A stretch of 64,000 nucleotides of DNA from Coriobacteriia bacterium (GTDB taxonomy: Bacteria; Actinomycetota; Coriobacteriia; Coriobacteriales; UBA8131): assembly GCA_009783245.1 (NCBI GenBank), contig WRHL01000002.1, forward strand, positions 1 through 64,000. The letters run 5' to 3'. How positions within the stretch are numbered: position 1 is the first letter of the stretch; the number at the start of each line of letters is the position of its first letter. The position numbers and the translations under genes are program-made. Under the pieces are notes generated by a model, which did no database searches, had not been told where the DNA came from, and was given only the letters and a program-made list of their open reading frames with translations. Of the stretch, positions 1 through 7,788 are shown piece by piece.

Positions 1-476
1 CCATAGCTTACGCCATGCGGAGAGCCCATCGAATACACAAGGCGCTGGTTCTCCCACATGATGTTACGGCCGGTGCCCTGGAAACCCTGTACCGTGAGGG
101 GTCCATACTCCGCCTGCAAACGCTTGAACTCAGTCTCCCACAGATCGTAAGCCTCATCCCAGGATATCGGCTCCCAGGCATCTGGGTCGCCACGCTTGGA
201 CGGGTCGCGCTTTAAGGGGGTCCTGATCCTATCAGGGTGATTGACCACATCGGGAACAGCGATGCATCTCGGACAGATCTTTCCCTGGTTGAAGGGGTGC
301 TCGGGGTCTCCCTCGACCTTCACCAGTTTTCCGTCTTTGACATAGCAGAGAACGCCGCAGCCTTCGTGACACCCTGGTGCCGACCAGGCAGTAGTACGCG
401 TTACGGTGTAACCATCCTCCTCCCATGACAGTGGCACATCTTTGTGCAATGGATTCTCCTTGATGTAATTGCTCAT
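1..476 (-). CDS. Molybdopterin oxidoreductase large subunit, partial (C-terminus beyond window)
   Basis: This is the first 158 residues of a DMSO-reductase-superfamily enzyme; the frame stays open to the window edge. The start is ATG at 476, with GGAGG about ten bases upstream. Residues near 37 begin an N-terminal 4Fe-4S motif (C-x3-C-x3-C, with a later CPRC), as in the two paralogues upstream. Segments such as VTRTTAWSAPGC and KRDPSKRGDPDAWE are nearly identical to the 885-3122 protein, so this is a tandem duplicate. There is no Tat or Sec signal, which suggests a cytoplasmic enzyme. It is the third large subunit in a same-strand series and lies 67 bp after a ferredoxin gene. The substrate cannot be read from the sequence. 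The assignment to the bis-MGD Mo/W family is firm; the specific reaction is unknown. Confidence 0.9.
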   Translation of the reverse strand, partial: MSNYIKENPLHKDVPLSWEEDGYTVTRTTAWSAPGCHEGCGVLCYVKDGKLVKVEGDPEHPFNQGKICPRCIAVPDVVNHPDRIRTPLKRDPSKRGDPDAWEPISWDEAYDLWETEFKRLQAEYGPLTVQGFQGTGRNIMWENQRLVYSMGSPHGVSY

Positions 477-543
477 GCGATACCAACCTCCATTCGATTA
501 CTTACAACAAAAGGAATAGCTAAGACAGTGCTTTATAGATGTG

Positions 544-885
544 TCAGTCTTCCTTGGGAACAAAGAGGACCTGTCGCGACTTGCGCCCCAGACGCTTAGA
601 CAGATCTTCTATCGTCCCATATTCCATTGAGCCGGTGTAGCAGTTATGCACACAGGCTGGCAGCTTGCCCTGGGCGGTACGATCAGCGCAGAGGTCGCAG
701 AGGTCGGTGGGTACAGGGACGTAGGTCAGCTGCCACTTGTCATCGTTGACGGGCCACGGGCCTACCTCAAAGACCTTGATCCCCCACTTGCCCAGCGGGA
801 TATCATGCTCTTCCTTGCAGATCACCTCACAGGTATGACAGTTCGAGCAGAACTCATAGTCGATCAAAATCCCGTACTTTGGCAT
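544..885 (-). CDS. Small two-cluster 4Fe-4S ferredoxin partner of molybdoenzyme
   Basis: The 113-residue protein has eight cysteines in two groups: CSNCHTCEVIC near residues 13-23 and CDLC-x8-C-x3-C near 62-77. Together they fit two cubane clusters. DmsB-type partners have about 200 residues and sixteen cysteines, so this is a minimal version. Its likely job is to pass electrons between the molybdoenzyme and a soluble carrier in the cytoplasm, since no membrane anchor is encoded nearby. Its ATG shares one base with the TGA of the large subunit (TGATG at 883-887), indicating translational coupling and a 1:1 complex. It is clearly homologous to the protein at 3297-3629 (both have YG-I-IDY, GIK-FEVGP and CDLC). 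The family call is firm and the partner assignment follows from context. Confidence 0.9.
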   Translation of the reverse strand: MPKYGILIDYEFCSNCHTCEVICKEEHDIPLGKWGIKVFEVGPWPVNDDKWQLTYVPVPTDLCDLCADRTAQGKLPACVHNCYTGSMEYGTIEDLSKRLGRKSRQVLFVPKED

Positions 886-3122
886 CAGTACTCACCTTCC
901 TCGCATTTGTAGATTTTGGTTAATACAGCCTTTACGTCGGAGCCAAAGCCGGTGGGGCCTTGATGACCGGGCTCGATGATCAGGTTGGGGTTGACATCCC
1001 AGCAACCATACATGGGGTCTTCCTTGGGATCCATCTCGGGGAACCACCAGCCGGAATTGACGTTAGCCATCCCGTAACGGATGATGGGCGTGAGTTTTGC
1101 GCGATGCTTCATACGGCCGATATGGTTCTCGATCCACAGCCAATCGCCATCGCGGAAGCCCTGCTCCTTGCCCCAGACATCGTTGATCTCGGCCAGCGGG
1201 TCAGGTTGGATCTCGCGCAGCTTGCCGATATCGCGATGCTCGGAGTGGAAGTAGTAGATGTTCCTGGTACCGGTCATGGTGATCACCGGATACTCCTTGT
1301 AGAGCTCAGGCGTAGTGTAGGGGCCATAGAAGGGCTCGTCGTAGTAAGGTAGCGGGTTGTCACCGATGGACTCAGCGAACACGGAGTAGAGCTCAAGGCG
1401 CCCCGTCCTGGTGTTGAAGCCAGGTTGCCCGTCCTTGCGCAGCTTGCCGGTCTCATAGCGACGGTACTCAAGGCCAGGATAGAGCCAGTTCGCCTCACGG
1501 ATGTCACGCCACTTCATACCGGACTTCTTGACAAGTTCGTCGTAGACCTCTTCGGTGTTCGCCCAAGGCCACATGTCCTTGTTGAAACGGCTGCCCAAAA
1601 GCAGGGCGATCTCGGCGTCGCTCTTGGGTTCGCCCTTGATCTCCAGGCCCTCGATGGGTGACATGGCGCAGGCGCCGGTGCGCTTGGCGATCATGCCGAG
1701 CTTCTCCACGTTCATGGCGACCGGCAGTGCGACATCGCCAAAGGTCTGGATCGAGGGAGTCATACGCCAGTCGCAGATCGCGATGAACTCGAGTTTCTGG
1801 ATGACCGGATAAACGCGGCTGAGGTCGGCATTGCTCATGCAGCACATGGGGTTGGTGCCGAACATGATCGCTCCCCTATAGGCATAGGGCTCTTCCTTCT
1901 CGGCCTGTACCAATTGCAGGTCTGGCTGGTCGAGGACCATACCCATGCGGATGAACGGATACTCGTCATAGCCCACAAGCTGCTTCTGGATCTCTTCCGG
2001 CAGCTCCTTGAATCCCCAGCTGAAGTAGCTGAAGTCATAGGGCGGGGCGGTGAAGATCTGGCCGCCGGGCTGGTCGATGTCGTTGCAGATCGCCAGCATA
2101 GCGATGACCGCGCGCACGCCACCAATACCGTGACGCTGCATGTCAAAGGAGAGTCCCAGCTGCACGCAGGTGTGCTTGCCGGCAGCGAAGATACGGGCAG
2201 CCTCGATAACCTTCTCCTTGGGAACCCAGGCTACCTCGCAGAGATGATCGAGGTCATACTCGTTGCAGCGCTCTACCAAAGCCTCAAAGCCGTAGGTCCA
2301 GCGGTCGGTCCAGTCGTGGTCATAGAGGTCCTCATCGATGATGACCTTCAGCATGGCCATGGCGATGGCCGAGTCAACAGCGGGACGCGGTTGCAACCAG
2401 AGGTCGGCACGAGCAGCCATCCAGGTCAGGCGGGGATCGATGACAACCAGCTTGGACCCACGTTTGACACACTGTACGATCCAGTCGCCGAAGAAGCCAT
2501 CGGAGCTTGACGATACCGGGTTGCAGCCCCAGTTGAAGATGACCTCAGGGAGCTGGTAGGTAGGATTGTCGAAACGGTCCTCATGGCACTCAGAGCAGTC
2601 GGGCATCATGTAGTCGCCCGTGCAGGCGTTGTATGACACCAGGCGCGGCATCCAGCATGCCAGGCCGGAGAAATAGCTCACAACGTGCGGCGTGCCCATG
2701 GCATAGGCCAAACGCTGACTCTGCCAAAGTATGTCACGGCCTGTGCCGCAGAAGGACTGCAGGGTATAGGCGCCGTATTCATTGGTGATCCGGGTGAACT
2801 CATTGTAGATAAGGTCCAGCGCCTCATCCCAGGTGATCTGCTCCCAGGCATCTGGGTCGCCACGCTTGGAAGGGTCGCGCTTCATTGGGTAGAGCAGGCG
2901 GTCGGGGCTGTTCACAACATCAGGCAAGGCCGCACAACGGGGACAGATATGTCCCTGGTTGAACGGATGCGCATGGTCGCCTTCAACCTTTTCCAGCTTT
3001 CCATCCTTGACATAGCAGACAATACCGCAACCAGCATGACAGCCTGGCGCTGACCAGGCTGTGGTGCGAGTAACGGTATAGTCGCCTTCTTTCCAGGATG
3101 TCGGCAATGGTGTCTTACTCAT
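885..3122 (-). CDS. Molybdopterin-dependent oxidoreductase, catalytic subunit
   Basis: This 745-residue enzyme belongs to the bis-MGD Mo/W (DMSO reductase) superfamily. An N-terminal 4Fe-4S motif (CHAGCGIVC, later CPRC) is followed by the KRGDPDAWEQITWDEALD segment typical of these proteins. The cysteine in GLACWMPR lies where acetylene hydratase has its metal-ligand cysteine, so Mo/W is probably Cys-ligated. There is no Tat signal, so it should act in the cytoplasm. I chose ATG 3122 because GAGAGGAG lies just upstream and the product then aligns with its neighbour; an in-frame ATG at 3167 would add 15 residues. It is coupled to the ferredoxin at 544-885. Candidate relatives are acetylene hydratase, pyrogallol transhydroxylase and the gut catechol dehydroxylases, so the substrate may be aromatic; that is inference. 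Base composition is about 60% GC, unlike the next pair. Confidence 0.92.
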   Translation of the reverse strand: MSKTPLPTSWKEGDYTVTRTTAWSAPGCHAGCGIVCYVKDGKLEKVEGDHAHPFNQGHICPRCAALPDVVNSPDRLLYPMKRDPSKRGDPDAWEQITWDEALDLIYNEFTRITNEYGAYTLQSFCGTGRDILWQSQRLAYAMGTPHVVSYFSGLACWMPRLVSYNACTGDYMMPDCSECHEDRFDNPTYQLPEVIFNWGCNPVSSSSDGFFGDWIVQCVKRGSKLVVIDPRLTWMAARADLWLQPRPAVDSAIAMAMLKVIIDEDLYDHDWTDRWTYGFEALVERCNEYDLDHLCEVAWVPKEKVIEAARIFAAGKHTCVQLGLSFDMQRHGIGGVRAVIAMLAICNDIDQPGGQIFTAPPYDFSYFSWGFKELPEEIQKQLVGYDEYPFIRMGMVLDQPDLQLVQAEKEEPYAYRGAIMFGTNPMCCMSNADLSRVYPVIQKLEFIAICDWRMTPSIQTFGDVALPVAMNVEKLGMIAKRTGACAMSPIEGLEIKGEPKSDAEIALLLGSRFNKDMWPWANTEEVYDELVKKSGMKWRDIREANWLYPGLEYRRYETGKLRKDGQPGFNTRTGRLELYSVFAESIGDNPLPYYDEPFYGPYTTPELYKEYPVITMTGTRNIYYFHSEHRDIGKLREIQPDPLAEINDVWGKEQGFRDGDWLWIENHIGRMKHRAKLTPIIRYGMANVNSGWWFPEMDPKEDPMYGCWDVNPNLIIEPGHQGPTGFGSDVKAVLTKIYKCEEGEY

Positions 3123-3262
3123 ATACTCCATCTCCTCTCGTAAAGAATTCCCTTTTTTCTCAGGCAACGAAAGCTTAGGGCAGACAACAGTAAAGGTAAA
3201 CTGGGTGAACTTTCCAATTTCCCGCTAACCGCCGTTTCAGCCTAATACTATTCGTCGTAGTA

Positions 3263-3301
3263 CCTGATGCCTTTGTTACGTTCTTCCTGTGAGGCATCAG
3301 G
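3263..3301. other. 9-bp inverted repeat overlapping a stop codon
   Basis: The arms CCTGATGCC (3263-3271) and GGCATCAGG (3293-3301) are perfect with a 21-base loop, and the right arm overlaps the TGA of the ferredoxin gene at 3297. It could be a weak terminator or an operator for the next gene pair. No T-run follows on either strand, so the function is open. Confidence 0.35.
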
Positions 3302-3629
3302 GTATGAAACACGTAACCGAATTCCCATACTCGATCATTTTTGCGGACAGCTCTTCGATTCGAACGATTTCTATGCAATTCGCCAGACAATGAAACTCAC
3401 AGCTTGCTTTTTTCCCTGCCTTTATTCTGTCATGACACAGATCACAGTAATCTGAGGGTAGGGGTATGAAATTCCAGTACCACTTCCCCTTCAATTCGTC
3501 TGGACCAACCTCAAACAGCTTGATCCCCCATTCATCAAGTGGAATGTCTTTTTCTTTTCGACAGGCAACCTCACAAGTATGACACCCTGTACAGTACTTA
3601 TAATCGATGATCATTCCATATTCGCTCAT
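3297..3629 (-). CDS. Small two-cluster 4Fe-4S ferredoxin partner of molybdoenzyme
   Basis: This 110-residue paralogue of the 544-885 protein has CTGCHTCEVAC near residues 13-23 and a second cysteine group beginning CDLC. Two 4Fe-4S clusters are expected. The second group reads CDLCHDRIKAGKKASC, followed by EFHC and a further LANC, so it carries one more cysteine than its paralogue. It lies only 15 bp after the large subunit at 3645-5897 and should be co-transcribed with it. Its codons are noticeably more AT-rich than those of its paralogue, matching the large subunit next to it. It probably acts as the soluble electron-transfer subunit of that enzyme. A redox role is firm; the partner is inferred from position. 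Confidence 0.9.
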   Translation of the reverse strand: MSEYGMIIDYKYCTGCHTCEVACRKEKDIPLDEWGIKLFEVGPDELKGKWYWNFIPLPSDYCDLCHDRIKAGKKASCEFHCLANCIEIVRIEELSAKMIEYGNSVTCFIP

Positions 3630-3644
3630 CGTTGCTCTCTCCTA

Positions 3645-5897
3645 TCAACCGTCAAGTCCGTCGACTTTATAAATCTTACAGACAATCCCCTTATACGGCG
3701 CTCCATACCCTAGTTTTCCGATTTTCTTCTGAGGAACACAAAGATTCGGATTTGATTTGAATGCCCCAAAGAGATTCGGCACTTCTGCATCCTGCTCAGG
3801 GAACCACCAGCCGTGCTCAGCATGGACCACCCTTGGGTCCACTTCTTTCGCTACCTTTGCTTTTTGTATGAATGAGCCCATCGGGTTTTCAATACATACC
3901 CAATCACCGTTCTGAATGCCATACTTAGCTGCGGTTTTCGGATGGATTGTCACCTTAGGCCAGGGGTTGATCTCTCGCATAGAGGGTATTTGACGATGCT
4001 CACTATGGAAGAAAGTGATGTTGCGACCACCCGTTGTGAGAATCAAAGGAAACTCTTCCATTACCATTGGGGATGAATTGGGTCCATACAGTGGTTCTTC
4101 GAAGTATGGCAGCGCATCTTCTCCCCAACCAGGATAAATAGTGGACTTCAACTCTACTTTACCTGTGGGAGTATTAAAGCCCAGTTTGCCATCTGGCCTC
4201 ATCAGACCCTTCTCGTATTTCTTGTAGACATACTCTTGTTGATAGATGACGTCATTCTGTAGATCCTCAAAGGTCCAGTCATATTTTGTTTGGATTTGAG
4301 AGGTGAAGAACTCTGCCGGCGTGTCCCAGGGCCATAGGTCGGGGTTGAGACGTTTACCCGCAAGGATCATTATCTCAACATCCGATTTACAGTCACCTTC
4401 ATCAACTGCTTTGTTAATAGCGCCGAGAAGATGCGTATTGCGCCCAAAGTGCGGGAGCGCGATACCTTCATGCTCTCCCACCATCGTCAGGGGAAGCATG
4501 ACATCTGCTAATGCCATAGCTGTCGGATTCATGAAAACATCTTGTGTCACTACAAAGTCAAGCTTGGAATATGCTTCATAGAAACGCCTTGGCATAGCTC
4601 CCTGTGCAGATAGGAAGTTAGCGCCAAGAATCCATAACATCCGCAGCTTCCATGGTTTTTCTGTTTCAAGCATCTCTACGATAAGGTCTGGATGGGATTG
4701 GTGCCCTTGAGGCGAGCCTGCATTATGAGCACCATAGCTTGGGTCATCGATATACTTACCTTTTAGCTCGTCAGGGAGGAATCCAAAGGTATCATAGCGC
4801 CACTTTCCCATGAAACTTGCAGGCATTGTGAGCGTAATACCTCCGGGAACATCAATATATCCACAGATTGCAGCCAGGCTCATAATGGCATAGCCAGCCT
4901 GTATCCCATTGGCTTGCATATCAAGAGCCAGCCCCCATGCCACAGATGAAGGAGCGTTGGTAGCAAATGCCCTTGCTGCAGCAATCAGGGTTTCTTTTGG
5001 TACCCAGCTGATTTCTTCTACCCGCTCAGGTGGATACTCTGCCGCACGCTTCGCTAAATCCTTGAATCCGAAACACCAGTTCTCGACGAAGTCATGGTCA
5101 TAAAGATCCTCGCTTATCACAACATTGAGCAATCCCAGCGCAACTGCTGCGTCGGTGCTTGGGCGTAGCTGGAGGTGGTAATCAGCTCTTGTTGCCAGCC
5201 ATATTACTCGAGGGTCAACAACAATAAGCTTTGACCCACGCTTCATTAAATCAATGATTGCGTGTCCAAAGAACCCGTCACCACTTGAATAAATCGGGTT
5301 CTTACCCCATATCAGGATATATTTCGGTACTTCATATTGCGGATTGTCATATCTATCCGGAAAAAAGGCTGCATAGTCCAGCTCGGGATAACCAGCTCCA
5401 AATTGATAATCGCCAACAGCACAGCGTGGTCCATAACAAGAATCACCACTTAAGGCGGTAGTGAAAATCGGAGTGCCTAGCACCGCTGAAGCATAAGCTG
5501 GAGCATAAAGGATCACTTCTCGGCCAGTGCCCTGAATGGTAAAACAGGCTTCTGCTCCGTAGTTCTCCTTAATGTAGTTTACCTTCTCCTCGATCAGATC
5601 GAGCGCTTCTTCCCATGTCACCTGCTTCCATGCGTTCTTTCCGCGGTCTTTGCGATCCCGGATCATAGGATGAAGGATTCTATCTTTATGATACAAGGCC
5701 TCTGGAAGGGCCAGGCATCTGGGGCAAAGCCTGCCATTTGTAATGGGATGATCTGGATCTCCTTCTACCTTGACTACTTTTCCGTCCTTAACATGCAAGA
5801 ACATACTGCATGCAACTGGGTGGTCTCCAGGAGGAGACCAAGCACATGTCCTTACTTTAACAACACCTTCCTCTTCGGTAATATATCTCTTTTCCAC
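3645..5897 (-). CDS. Molybdopterin-dependent oxidoreductase, catalytic subunit (AT-richer paralogue)
   Basis: This 750-residue enzyme has the same architecture as the 885-3122 protein. It differs at the N-terminal cluster, where CAWSPPGDHPVACSMF replaces the CHAGCGIVC pattern; a CPRC follows, so the spacing of the first cysteines is altered. The cysteine in SGDSCYGPRC aligns with the presumed Mo/W ligand. There is no signal peptide or membrane segment. The ATG at 5897 follows a 68-bp gap after the zinc-ribbon gene. Composition is clearly lower in GC (27/60 in 4561-4620 against 37/60 in 1561-1620), suggesting a different origin from the neighbouring pair. The substrate is unknown. It could be a dehydroxylase, transhydroxylase or reductase of the same broad clade. 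Confidence 0.92.
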   Translation of the reverse strand: MEKRYITEEEGVVKVRTCAWSPPGDHPVACSMFLHVKDGKVVKVEGDPDHPITNGRLCPRCLALPEALYHKDRILHPMIRDRKDRGKNAWKQVTWEEALDLIEEKVNYIKENYGAEACFTIQGTGREVILYAPAYASAVLGTPIFTTALSGDSCYGPRCAVGDYQFGAGYPELDYAAFFPDRYDNPQYEVPKYILIWGKNPIYSSGDGFFGHAIIDLMKRGSKLIVVDPRVIWLATRADYHLQLRPSTDAAVALGLLNVVISEDLYDHDFVENWCFGFKDLAKRAAEYPPERVEEISWVPKETLIAAARAFATNAPSSVAWGLALDMQANGIQAGYAIMSLAAICGYIDVPGGITLTMPASFMGKWRYDTFGFLPDELKGKYIDDPSYGAHNAGSPQGHQSHPDLIVEMLETEKPWKLRMLWILGANFLSAQGAMPRRFYEAYSKLDFVVTQDVFMNPTAMALADVMLPLTMVGEHEGIALPHFGRNTHLLGAINKAVDEGDCKSDVEIMILAGKRLNPDLWPWDTPAEFFTSQIQTKYDWTFEDLQNDVIYQQEYVYKKYEKGLMRPDGKLGFNTPTGKVELKSTIYPGWGEDALPYFEEPLYGPNSSPMVMEEFPLILTTGGRNITFFHSEHRQIPSMREINPWPKVTIHPKTAAKYGIQNGDWVCIENPMGSFIQKAKVAKEVDPRVVHAEHGWWFPEQDAEVPNLFGAFKSNPNLCVPQKKIGKLGYGAPYKGIVCKIYKVDGLDG

Positions 5898-5965
5898 TGT
5901 TATCCTCTCTCCCTTCAGTCCTTAGCACTACTCTTTGGCCTTACCTATCTTATACAACGCAACTG

Positions 5966-6241
5966 TTACGGTGTTTCTTGTGGAGGCATAGCGTTGGGCT
6001 TGGGAGTTCGTGGCGGCGCCGGCGGCGGTACCGATCCAATAGCGGGGGCTCCTGGAAAACTAGGCTTCGGAGGTGGCGTTACAGCAGGGCTCGCTTCTCT
6101 GAAGGCTTTTACAGCCTCTTCCAGGCTTGTTTCACACCAAGGGCAATTCATAGGGAAGGTACCTCCCGTTGCTGCGTTGATCTCCTGATTGCATTCTGGA
6201 CAACGTAGACTTTCGGCAATATCTGCTGGCCTAAAACACAT
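5966..6241 (-). CDS. Small zinc-ribbon protein with proline-rich tail
   Basis: The 91-residue product begins MCFRPADIAESL and carries two CxxC knuckles (CPEC near residue 14 and CPWC near residue 33), a compact zinc ribbon. After a short helix the last 40 residues are rich in proline and alanine (PPPKPSFPGAPAIG) and probably disordered. A purine-rich GAAGGAGG lies before the ATG. It is the first gene of the lower-GC molybdoenzyme operon, 68 bp ahead of the 750-residue subunit. I do not know a function. A role in maturation or regulation of the enzyme would be guesswork from position. Confidence 0.7.
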   Translation of the reverse strand: MCFRPADIAESLRCPECNQEINAATGGTFPMNCPWCETSLEEAVKAFREASPAVTPPPKPSFPGAPAIGSVPPPAPPRTPKPNAMPPQETP

Positions 6242-6294
6242 TTTATTCCTCCTTCAGGTGAAGTCTTGTCAATGGACGACCCTCTATAACGGCT

Positions 6295-6300
6295 ATTATA
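6295..6300 (-). promoter_or_regulatory. Candidate -10 box for the molybdoenzyme operon
   Basis: On the minus strand this reads TATAAT, a perfect -10 hexamer, 54 bases ahead of the zinc-ribbon ATG. The -35 position is poor (AT-rich, no TTGACA), so activation by a regulator is possible. No regulator gene is in view. Confidence 0.4.
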
Positions 6301-6388
6301 CTCTCAGGTAAAAAGGGGTATATTAGTAGTGGTGGTTAATCCTGAGCATGCTAGTATCACGTGCACTAACTCTGTTGAGTCTATGCAT

Positions 6389-6405
6389 GCCCTTCGGGCC
6401 TTTTT
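6389..6405 (+). terminator. Weak plus-strand terminator-like hairpin
   Basis: GCCC-TTC-GGGC is followed by CTTTTT on the plus strand. The genes on both sides run on the minus strand, so no plus-strand gene explains it. The four-pair stem is short. It could limit antisense transcription or end an unseen small RNA. Confidence 0.3.
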
Positions 6406-6414
6406 CCTTTTCTG

Positions 6415-7596
6415 CTACTGGCCTTTCACCTGTTTTTTCCGTACATTAACCAGGTAGTAATAGGCGACCGCGATGAAGGCGATTACTGCGGCTGCTACGT
6501 ACATCACCCTGAAGCCGTAGCCCGTGATGATGAAGCCGAGGAAATAGGGACTCACGCCCGAGCCCGCATCAGCAAAGAGATAGTAGGTCGATATCGCGCG
6601 CGTCGCTTCTGACGGCTCCACGCGCTTGGTGGCAGCGGCCTGACCGGAGGACATGGTGGTGCCCATGCCTGCCGCCATGAAGACCCCAACGCAGATAAGC
6701 ATGACGGCGTTCTGGACGCAGGCGCAGAAGAGATACCCCACCATCATGATGAGCAGCGAGGGGATAAGCACCATATTCTCGCCATAGCGATCGATGATCT
6801 TTCCCGCCAGGGGGCGCAAGGCCAGGAGCAGGACGGCAAATAACAGGAAGGCGAAGGGGGCGTAGGCAGATAGGTCAAGCTCGGCGGCAAAGTTATTGAG
6901 GAAGGCGTTGATGGACGCATAGGCCGTGGCGAAGATGAACGCGAAGAAGGAGAATCTCCAGGTCTTCTTATCAATGATACTTGAAGTATTGGGCTTGCCG
7001 CTGGAGGCATACTCTCTGAGCCGCTCTTTCCCACTGGCCACACAGAGCGTTGCCACAAGCGCTATTGCCGACAAGCCCGTATTTATCCAAAAGAGGACAC
7101 TGAAGTCGAATCCCCCCACAACCATGAGGGCCATCAAGGGGCCCACCGCGGTTCCCAGCGTGGTTGAGAGCATGAAATAGCCGGTCCCCTCACCCATGCG
7201 CTCCCTGGGAAGGCTTGAGACCGCAAGGCCTGAGACAACCGTGTTCGCAACACCAAAGGAGAGCCCGTGCAGCAACCGGACTATCAGGAGTAGCCCTATC
7301 CCTATACCGGTGAGGAGATAGAGGAGCGCGCTTGCCAGCATCACCACCAGCGATATCACAGCAGTCCGCTTCATTCCAAGCTGACGATAATAACGGGCGC
7401 TGATGATGCGGCCGGCTACCGCGCCGACCATGAACACTGCCACGGCCAACCCGGCCATACTGCTTGAGGCATCATAGGCGAGGACAGCATACCGCGCCGT
7501 CATGGTGACCATAAGATAATAGAATGCGATGATGATCAGATTCGCAATGAACAACAGGCAGAAATCCCGGGTGATGAATCGAGTCTTGTTTGTCAT
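6415..7596 (-). CDS. Major facilitator superfamily transporter
   Basis: The 393-residue protein has about twelve hydrophobic helices and the MFS features expected of a small-molecule exporter or importer, including a cytoplasmic loop with GRIISARYYRQLGMKR after the second helix and PLAGKIIDRYGENMVL in the second half. ATG 7596 (MTNKTRFITRDF) gives the usual MFS N-terminus. A TTG at 7644 would add 16 residues but has no good ribosome site. The substrate cannot be inferred. It sits between the molybdoenzyme cluster and the CO operon, with its own upstream region full of palindromic repeats. It might move the molybdoenzyme's substrate or product, but only position suggests this. Confidence 0.85.
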   Translation of the reverse strand: MTNKTRFITRDFCLLFIANLIIIAFYYLMVTMTARYAVLAYDASSSMAGLAVAVFMVGAVAGRIISARYYRQLGMKRTAVISLVVMLASALLYLLTGIGIGLLLIVRLLHGLSFGVANTVVSGLAVSSLPRERMGEGTGYFMLSTTLGTAVGPLMALMVVGGFDFSVLFWINTGLSAIALVATLCVASGKERLREYASSGKPNTSSIIDKKTWRFSFFAFIFATAYASINAFLNNFAAELDLSAYAPFAFLLFAVLLLALRPLAGKIIDRYGENMVLIPSLLIMMVGYLFCACVQNAVMLICVGVFMAAGMGTTMSSGQAAATKRVEPSEATRAISTYYLFADAGSGVSPYFLGFIITGYGFRVMYVAAAVIAFIAVAYYYLVNVRKKQVKGQ

Positions 7597-7668
7597 TCCC
7601 TTGGTCGTTTCGCGGTCAATGCCAGCAAGGTATGGCAGGAGCAATCATTGTGTCACAAGTCAAAGCAT

Positions 7669-7723
7669 GTGACAAAGGGGACTCAGTGCTGCATGTGAAC
7701 AAAGGGGACGGTCCCTTTTGTCA
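7669..7723. repeat. Palindromic GGGGACGGTCCC repeat, one and a half copies
   Basis: A half copy (gtgacaaaggggac, 7669-7682) is followed by a full palindrome whose core aaaggggacggtccctttt is at 7701-7719. It belongs to the family found at 23.3, 25.7, 36.2 and 36.8 kb. It lies in the gap between the CO operon end and the MFS gene start. Confidence 0.85.
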
Positions 7724-7742
7724 TAGTGACAAGGGAGAATGT

Positions 7743-7774
7743 GGGACAGAGGACAGGCATCTGTCCCCTGTCCC
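7743..7774. repeat. GGGACAG-type inverted repeat, possible terminator of the CO operon
   Basis: Arms of 14 bases at 7743-7756 and 7761-7774 (gggacagaggacag / ctgtcccctgtccc, one mismatch) flank a GCAT loop, 15 bases beyond the stop of the NuoG-like gene. This is a second flavour of the repeat family. It would form a strong hairpin at the end of the operon mRNA but lacks a T-run. Confidence 0.7.
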
Positions 7775-7788
7775 GCTTAAGAAGCTGT

